From: Verrucomicrobiota bacterium | GTDB lineage: Bacteria; Verrucomicrobiota; Verrucomicrobiia; Opitutales; UBA953 | NCBI GenBank assembly: GCA_004293385.1 | Contig: RDYO01000014.1 | Span: 1-17,719, forward strand | Length of the DNA: 17,719 nt | Reading direction: 5' to 3' | Shown here: positions 14,663 to 17,719 of the stretch, piece by piece | Layout of the letters: every line of letters begins with the position of its first letter | How positions within the stretch are numbered: the first letter of the stretch is position 1 | Made by a program: the position numbers and the translations under genes | Notes under the pieces: generated by a model | Told to the model about the DNA's origin: nothing | Databases searched by the model: none | What the model saw: the letters and a program-made list of their open reading frames with translations, nothing else

Positions 14663-16812
14663 GCTCTCCTGATGCAGGCCTGCTGGTCGCGCTCGTCGGT
14701 AATCCCAACACCGGCAAGTCGACCCTCTTCAACGCCCTGACGGGCCTGCGACAGCGCGTCGGCAACTACCCCGGCGTCACGGTCTCGCGCAAGTCCGGCA
14801 CCTGCGACCTCGGCGACGGCCAGAAAGTCGAGCTCGTCGACCTGCCCGGACTCTACTCTCTTGCGGCCGCTTCGCCGGATGAACAGGTCGTCATCGACGC
14901 CCTCTCCGGCAACATCGCCGGCGACCGCCGTCCGGACGCCGTCGTCATGGTCGTCGACGCGACCAACCTGCTGCGCAACCTCTTCCTGGCTTCGCAGGTC
15001 GCGGAACTCGGTCTGCCGCTCGTACTCGTACTCAATCAGGCCGACGTCGCCAAGGAACAAGGCCTGCGCATCGATACCGAACTGCTGTCCCGCCGACTCG
15101 GCGGCGTCCCGGTCATCCTGACCTCCGCCTGGAAGGGCGAAGGCATCCCCGAAGTCCGTCGCGGTCTCGCCGAAGCGTTGTCGCGCCGTACGCCGATGAA
15201 GCGCGTCGCCTGGCCGGTCGACATCGCCGGCGCGCTCGCCGACGTCGCACAGGCTGCTTCCGCCGACACGGGCAAGGCGATCTCCGCCGCCGACGCGCAG
15301 CGCCTGCTCTTCGACACCAACGCTTCCACCGCTGAGCGTCTCGGCTGGACGCTCGAGCGCCGCGAGAAGCCGCTCCGCAGCGCGCGCGAACGCGTCCGTA
15401 ACTCGGGTTACAACCCGATGGCCGCCGAACCGCTCGTGCATTACGCCCAGCTCCGCGTCGCGCTGGACGGCGTCGTCAGCGAGGGCCTCGGCAAGGCCGG
15501 CCGCACCGCCGCCGTCGACCGCCTGCTCCTGCACCGCGTGCTCGGGCCGGTCCTCTTCCTGGGCATCATGCTTGGCTTCTTCGCCTCGGTCTTCTGGCTC
15601 GCGAAGTTCCCGATGGACTGGATCCAGCTGGGCGTCGACTGGACCAAGGGGGTCGTCGCGCCGCCGCTCGAGCCGTACCCGATGCTGCAGAGCCTCGTCG
15701 CCGACGGCATCCTCGGCGGCGTCGGCGCGTTCCTCGTCTTCCTGCCGCAGATCCTCATCCTCTTCCTTTTCATCGGCATCCTCGAGGACAGCGGCTACAT
15801 GGCCCGCGCCGCGTTCATCATGGACCGGCTGTTCAGCTGGTGCGGGCTCAACGGCAAGAGCTTCGTGCCTATGCTCTCCGGCTTCGCCTGCGCGATCCCG
15901 AGCCTCCTCTCGACGCGCACGATCGAAGACCCCAAGGCCCGCCTCGCGACCGCTTTCGTGGTGCCGTTCATGAGCTGCTCGGCGCGTTTCCCGATCTACG
16001 CGCTCATGTGCGCGGCCTTCATCGGCCCGCTCTACGGCCCCGGTTGGGAATCGCTCGTGATGGTCGGCATGCACTGCGTCGGCCTCGTCTTCGCCGTGCC
16101 GACGGCCTTCGTCCTCACTCGCCTCGTCCTCAAGGTGAAGCCACAGCCGTTCGTCCTCGAGCTCCCTCGCTATCAGATGCCGAAGCCCCGCGACGTCGTC
16201 TGGCGCATGTGGCAGAACGCCGCCGAATTCGTCTCCAAGGCGGGCACGGTGATCTTCGCCATCACCATCATCGTCTGGGCGCTCTCTTATTTCCCGCGTG
16301 ACGCCTCGGTGGCGGAGCGCATCCGGTCGGAGCATCCGACGGAGTCGGCCGAGAAGGTGAAGGCCCGCGTGCAGGCCGCCTACGTCGAGCAGTCCTACAT
16401 GGGCCGCTTCGGCAAGACGATCCAGCCGGTCTTCGACCCGCTGGGCTTCGACTGGAAGATCACCGTCGGCGTCCTGGCCAGTTTCCCGGCGCGCGAGGTC
16501 ATCGTCTCCACGCTTGGCGTCACTTACTCCGTCGGCGAAGGCGCCGAAGCCGACAGCCAGGACCTGCGCCGGGCGATGCAGGAGGCCAAGTGGTCCGAAG
16601 GCCCGCGCGCCGGCAGCCCGATCTTCTCGTTGGCGGCGGTCCTCGCGCTGATGGTCTTCTTCGCGCTCTGTTCGCAGTGCGGTCCGACGATCGCCACGCT
16701 GGCGCAGGAGACCGGCGGCTGGAAGTGGGCCGCGGGCTCGTTCGTCTACATGACCACCCTCGCCTGGATCGTCTCGATGGCCGTCTATCAGGTCGTCATC
16801 CGACTCACATGA
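14659..16812 (+). CDS. feoB: Ferrous iron transport protein B
   Basis: Inner-membrane Fe(II) transporter with an N-terminal G-protein domain; 717 residues from the GTG at 14659. G1 is GNPNTGKST (14-22), G3 is DLPGLYSL and G4 is NQAD. The membrane part contains the two Gate motifs with the core CAIPSLLSTRTIEDPK and PFMSCSARFPIYAL, the conserved Cys pair of FeoB permeases. The last helices include CSQCGPTIATLAQETGG. Starting at GTG gives the four-base overlap with feoA; an in-frame TTG at 14632 would extend into feoA and is not needed. The ATG of the next gene overlaps its stop (ATGA). Expression is probably iron-repressed through the upstream palindrome. Confidence 0.96.
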   Translation: MSSPDAGLLVALVGNPNTGKSTLFNALTGLRQRVGNYPGVTVSRKSGTCDLGDGQKVELVDLPGLYSLAAASPDEQVVIDALSGNIAGDRRPDAVVMVVDATNLLRNLFLASQVAELGLPLVLVLNQADVAKEQGLRIDTELLSRRLGGVPVILTSAWKGEGIPEVRRGLAEALSRRTPMKRVAWPVDIAGALADVAQAASADTGKAISAADAQRLLFDTNASTAERLGWTLERREKPLRSARERVRNSGYNPMAAEPLVHYAQLRVALDGVVSEGLGKAGRTAAVDRLLLHRVLGPVLFLGIMLGFFASVFWLAKFPMDWIQLGVDWTKGVVAPPLEPYPMLQSLVADGILGGVGAFLVFLPQILILFLFIGILEDSGYMARAAFIMDRLFSWCGLNGKSFVPMLSGFACAIPSLLSTRTIEDPKARLATAFVVPFMSCSARFPIYALMCAAFIGPLYGPGWESLVMVGMHCVGLVFAVPTAFVLTRLVLKVKPQPFVLELPRYQMPKPRDVVWRMWQNAAEFVSKAGTVIFAITIIVWALSYFPRDASVAERIRSEHPTESAEKVKARVQAAYVEQSYMGRFGKTIQPVFDPLGFDWKITVGVLASFPAREVIVSTLGVTYSVGEGAEADSQDLRRAMQEAKWSEGPRAGSPIFSLAAVLALMVFFALCSQCGPTIATLAQETGGWKWAAGSFVYMTTLAWIVSMAVYQVVIRLT

Positions 16813-16958
16813 ACCTCGAAGCCGTCATCGTGGGAGCCGTGATCGGCGTCGCCGTCGGCTGGCTGGCGCGTCGCTGGCTCGCCGCCGCGCGCCGACGCAA
16901 GGAAGGCGGATGCGCGGGCGATTGCGGGTGTGCGTCGAAAATAAAGCCCAAGCGGTGA
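16809..16958 (+). CDS. FeoB-associated Cys-rich small membrane protein
   Basis: A 49-residue protein with a single N-terminal membrane helix (about 5-22), a basic segment (RRWLAAARRRK) and a short Cys cluster GGCAGDCGC (Cys35, Cys39, Cys41). This fits the FeoB-associated Cys-rich membrane protein family that often follows feoB and may serve in place of FeoC. The start overlaps the feoB stop as ATGA, which implies coupled translation. A role in FeoB assembly or iron handling is inferred from position and the cysteines. No Fe-S cluster motif can be asserted from three cysteines. Confidence 0.82.
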   Translation: MNLEAVIVGAVIGVAVGWLARRWLAAARRRKEGGCAGDCGCASKIKPKR

Positions 16959-17002
16959 CCGATGGGGGTCGCTTTGGGGGTGCGGGCGGGTATCCTGATG
17001 GG

Positions 17003-17125
17003 ATGTCCCTCAAATCCTCCCACACCCGTCATCGCGCTAAGTCCCCGGTCAGCCCGCGCGCGACGCGCCCGTCGGTGCGGAAGCTGAACCGCGCCAAGGC
17101 GAAGCCGAAGGCGTCGAAGAAGTAA
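17003..17125 (+). CDS. Possible 40-residue very basic protein
   Basis: Begins MSLKSSHTRHRAKSPVSP and ends NRAKAKPKASKK, with about 14 Lys/Arg, no acidic residues, and Ser/Pro/Ala filling the rest. It is unfolded-looking and could bind nucleic acid, but no family is recognised. It does not show the motifs of the small basic protein family known from Chlamydiae and Verrucomicrobia. It starts 44 bases after the FeoB-associated gene, without a clear ribosome-binding site. A chance reading frame in GC-rich DNA is a real alternative. Confidence 0.4.
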   Translation: MSLKSSHTRHRAKSPVSPRATRPSVRKLNRAKAKPKASKK

Positions 17126-17140
17126 GCCAGGCGGAGAGAA

Positions 17141-17172
17141 GTTGACTCGTTGATCGGTTGATCAGTTGGCCG
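17141..17172. repeat. Four-copy 8-bp tandem repeat, consensus GTTGATCN
   Basis: Four consecutive octamers each begin GTTG. The second and third read GTTGATC plus one base, the first differs by one substitution (GTTGACTC), and the fourth has drifted to GTTGGCCG. The period is exactly eight bases. Confidence 0.75.
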
Positions 17173-17208
17173 GAGAGGACCCTAGCTCAAAGGGAAACCG
17201 GGAAGTTA

Positions 17209-17230
17209 GCTGCGGACATTAAAGCGCAGC
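17209..17230. repeat. Local hairpin inside the inverted-repeat segment
   Basis: GCTGCG and CGCAGC are perfect complements around a ten-base A/T-richer loop. It may be a side arm of the larger folded structure. Confidence 0.5.
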
Positions 17231-17306
17231 CGATTTCGGGTCCCAGGTCTCGGCCCTCCGGTTTCAGGTGCGGGTTGTCGGGTCCAGATACGGGTGCGGG
17301 GCAAAA

Positions 17307-17349
17307 TTCAGGTCCTGAACCTGTACCCGAACCTGAACACCTGAACCTG
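17307..17349. repeat. CCTGAACCTG direct repeats and a 13-base palindrome
   Basis: TTCAGG-T-CCTGAA (17307-17319) is a perfect palindrome around one base. CCTGAACCTG occurs at 17314-17323 and again at 17340-17349, with a partial copy between. The block lies near the middle of the 230-base inverted-repeat segment. Confidence 0.55.
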
Positions 17350-17439
17350 GCTCCCGATGGCCGAGACCCGAGACCTGAAAAGATACCTCAGCCAATCATC
17401 CGGTTTCCCTTTGAGTCCTGCATCTCTCTGGTCAACCGA

Positions 17440-17463
17440 GCCTCTGGGCCTCCGGGCCTCTCG
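17440..17463. repeat. Three-copy 8-bp tandem repeat, consensus GCCTCTGG
   Basis: Three consecutive octamers start GCCTC: GCCTCTGG, then one with T to C at position six, then GCCTCTCG. They have the same unit length as the GTTGATCN array upstream but an unrelated sequence. Confidence 0.65.
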
Positions 17464-17478
17464 TATTGGCTCCCTTGT

Positions 17479-17502
17479 CCACGTGTCACCGTGCCCACGT
17501 GC
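17479..17502. repeat. Three-copy 8-bp tandem repeat, consensus CCACGTGC
   Basis: Octamers CCACGTGT, CACCGTGC and CCACGTGC follow each other directly. The outer two contain the palindrome CACGTG. It is the third 8-bp array in this gap. Confidence 0.5.
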
Positions 17503-17507
17503 CCCCT

Positions 17508-17519
17508 CGCGCTAGCGCG
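17508..17519. repeat. 12-base perfect palindrome next to the agmatine deiminase stop
   Basis: CGCGCTAGCGCG reads the same on both strands and lies one base beyond the minus-strand stop at 17521. As RNA it would give a short GC stem without a U-tract, so a terminator role is possible but unproven. Confidence 0.45.
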
Positions 17520-17520
17520 C

Positions 17521-17719
17521 TCAAACCGGCTGCTGCTGACTCAGGCAATGCAGTGCGCCGCCTTCGATGAGCAGCACGCGGCAATCGATGCCGACGATCT
17601 TCCGGCCCGGGAAGCAGTCGCCGATGATGCCCATGGCGACCTTGTCGGAGTCCTGGCCGTAGAGCGGCACGAGGACGCCGTCGTTCACGATGAGGAAATT
17701 CGCGTGGCTCGGCGGCAGG
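17521..17719 (-). CDS. aguA: Agmatine deiminase / peptidylarginine-deiminase-like protein (C-terminal part only)
   Basis: Hydrolyses agmatine to N-carbamoylputrescine and ammonia, a step toward putrescine. The last 65 codons are visible on the minus strand: LPPSHANFLIVNDGVLVPLY, then GQDSDKVAMGII, FPGRKIVGID and the end motif GGALHCLSQQQP. The Cys of the GGxLHCxxxQxP motif is the catalytic nucleophile of the PF04371 family, so the active-site end is intact. The rest, including the start, lies beyond the right edge. Whether the substrate is agmatine or a protein-linked arginine cannot be decided from this part, though bacterial members with this motif are usually agmatine deiminases. Confidence 0.88.
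   Translation of the reverse strand, partial: LPPSHANFLIVNDGVLVPLYGQDSDKVAMGIIGDCFPGRKIVGIDCRVLLIEGGALHCLSQQQPV

Larger units (their letters stand above)
17186..17415. repeat. 230-base segment bounded by a 16-bp perfect inverted repeat
   Basis: CTCAAAGGGAAACCGG (17186-17201) has its exact reverse complement at 17400-17415. The match resumes further out: AGGA (17176-17179) pairs with TCCT (17416-17419) if six bases on the left side are looped out, giving a 20-bp arm interrupted by an apparent 6-base insertion. Inside, GGTCTCGGCC (17246-17255) pairs with GGCCGAGACC (17359-17368), and TTTCAGGT (17262-17269) with ACCTGAAA (17373-17380). Nested imperfect complementarity suggests a long hairpin, as in a palindromic non-autonomous element. 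No clear target duplication flanks it. Confidence 0.65.
17126..17520. other. Repeat-rich gene-free region
   Basis: This 395-base stretch contains no credible reading frame. It is made of three arrays of 8-bp units, a 230-base segment bounded by inverted repeats, smaller internal palindromes, and a 12-base palindrome at its right end. Base composition is less extreme than in the neighbouring genes. Nothing resembles a tRNA, known riboswitch, transposase remnant or origin. Confidence 0.8.

Noticed and set aside
14476..16335. 619-codon open frame on the minus strand
   Set aside because: It is antisense to feoB. The Asp/Glu/Arg/His-rich text has no domain and is caused by third-position GC bias in feoB.
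17141..17502. CRISPR array
   Set aside because: The repeated units are 8 bp with no spacers between them, and there are no cas genes nearby.

Overview
The window is GC-rich bacterial chromosome, densely packed with ordinary housekeeping genes on both strands. A KDO-synthesis gene (kdsA) points to a Gram-negative, lipopolysaccharide-bearing cell, and menC/menE point to menaquinone respiration. The strong preference for C-ending codons, the near absence of Shine-Dalgarno motifs and the mix of PolX, a class II-like KdsA and a FeoB-associated small protein would fit Verrucomicrobiota (Opitutae-like). That placement is an impression, not a proof. I see no rRNA, tRNA, CRISPR array, transposase or phage gene.

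Layout. (1) 1-1361, minus: gnd, cut by the left edge. (2) 1505-5951, plus: a tight five-gene run of a coaC-type decarboxylase, queG, an unknown multi-pass membrane protein, gmk and polX. Neighbours are separated by a few bases or overlap, so it is probably one operon. kdsA (6001-6795) follows after 49 bases. (3) 6792-8935, minus: menC-menE, with an ATGA start/stop overlap between them. menE converges on kdsA, the stop codons overlap, and a GC-rich hairpin is centred on the overlap. (4) 9029-12304, plus: guaB, an Ala/Pro-rich membrane-anchored protein of unknown function, and xth (exonuclease III). (5) 12308-14279, minus: a POT-family peptide transporter followed by a small two-helix membrane protein. 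(6) 14402-16958, plus: feoA-feoB-FeoB-associated protein, a ferrous-iron uptake operon behind a promoter overlapped by a good Fur-box-like palindrome. A possible 40-residue very basic protein (17003-17125) follows. (7) 17126-17520: a 395-base gene-free stretch full of short repeats. It holds three arrays with an 8-bp unit and a 230-bp segment bounded by a 16-bp perfect inverted repeat. (8) 17521-17719, minus: the C-terminal end of an agmatine deiminase.

Functionally the genes serve central metabolism (Gnd, GuaB, Gmk, CoaC), tRNA modification (QueG), DNA repair (PolX, Xth), envelope synthesis (KdsA), respiration (MenC, MenE), peptide uptake (POT) and Fe(II) uptake (Feo). I found no clear new multi-gene system. 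The least explained parts are the repeat-rich intergenic region near the right end, the divergent IMP dehydrogenase with Ser in place of a normally invariant Asp, and two unknown membrane proteins embedded in housekeeping operons.
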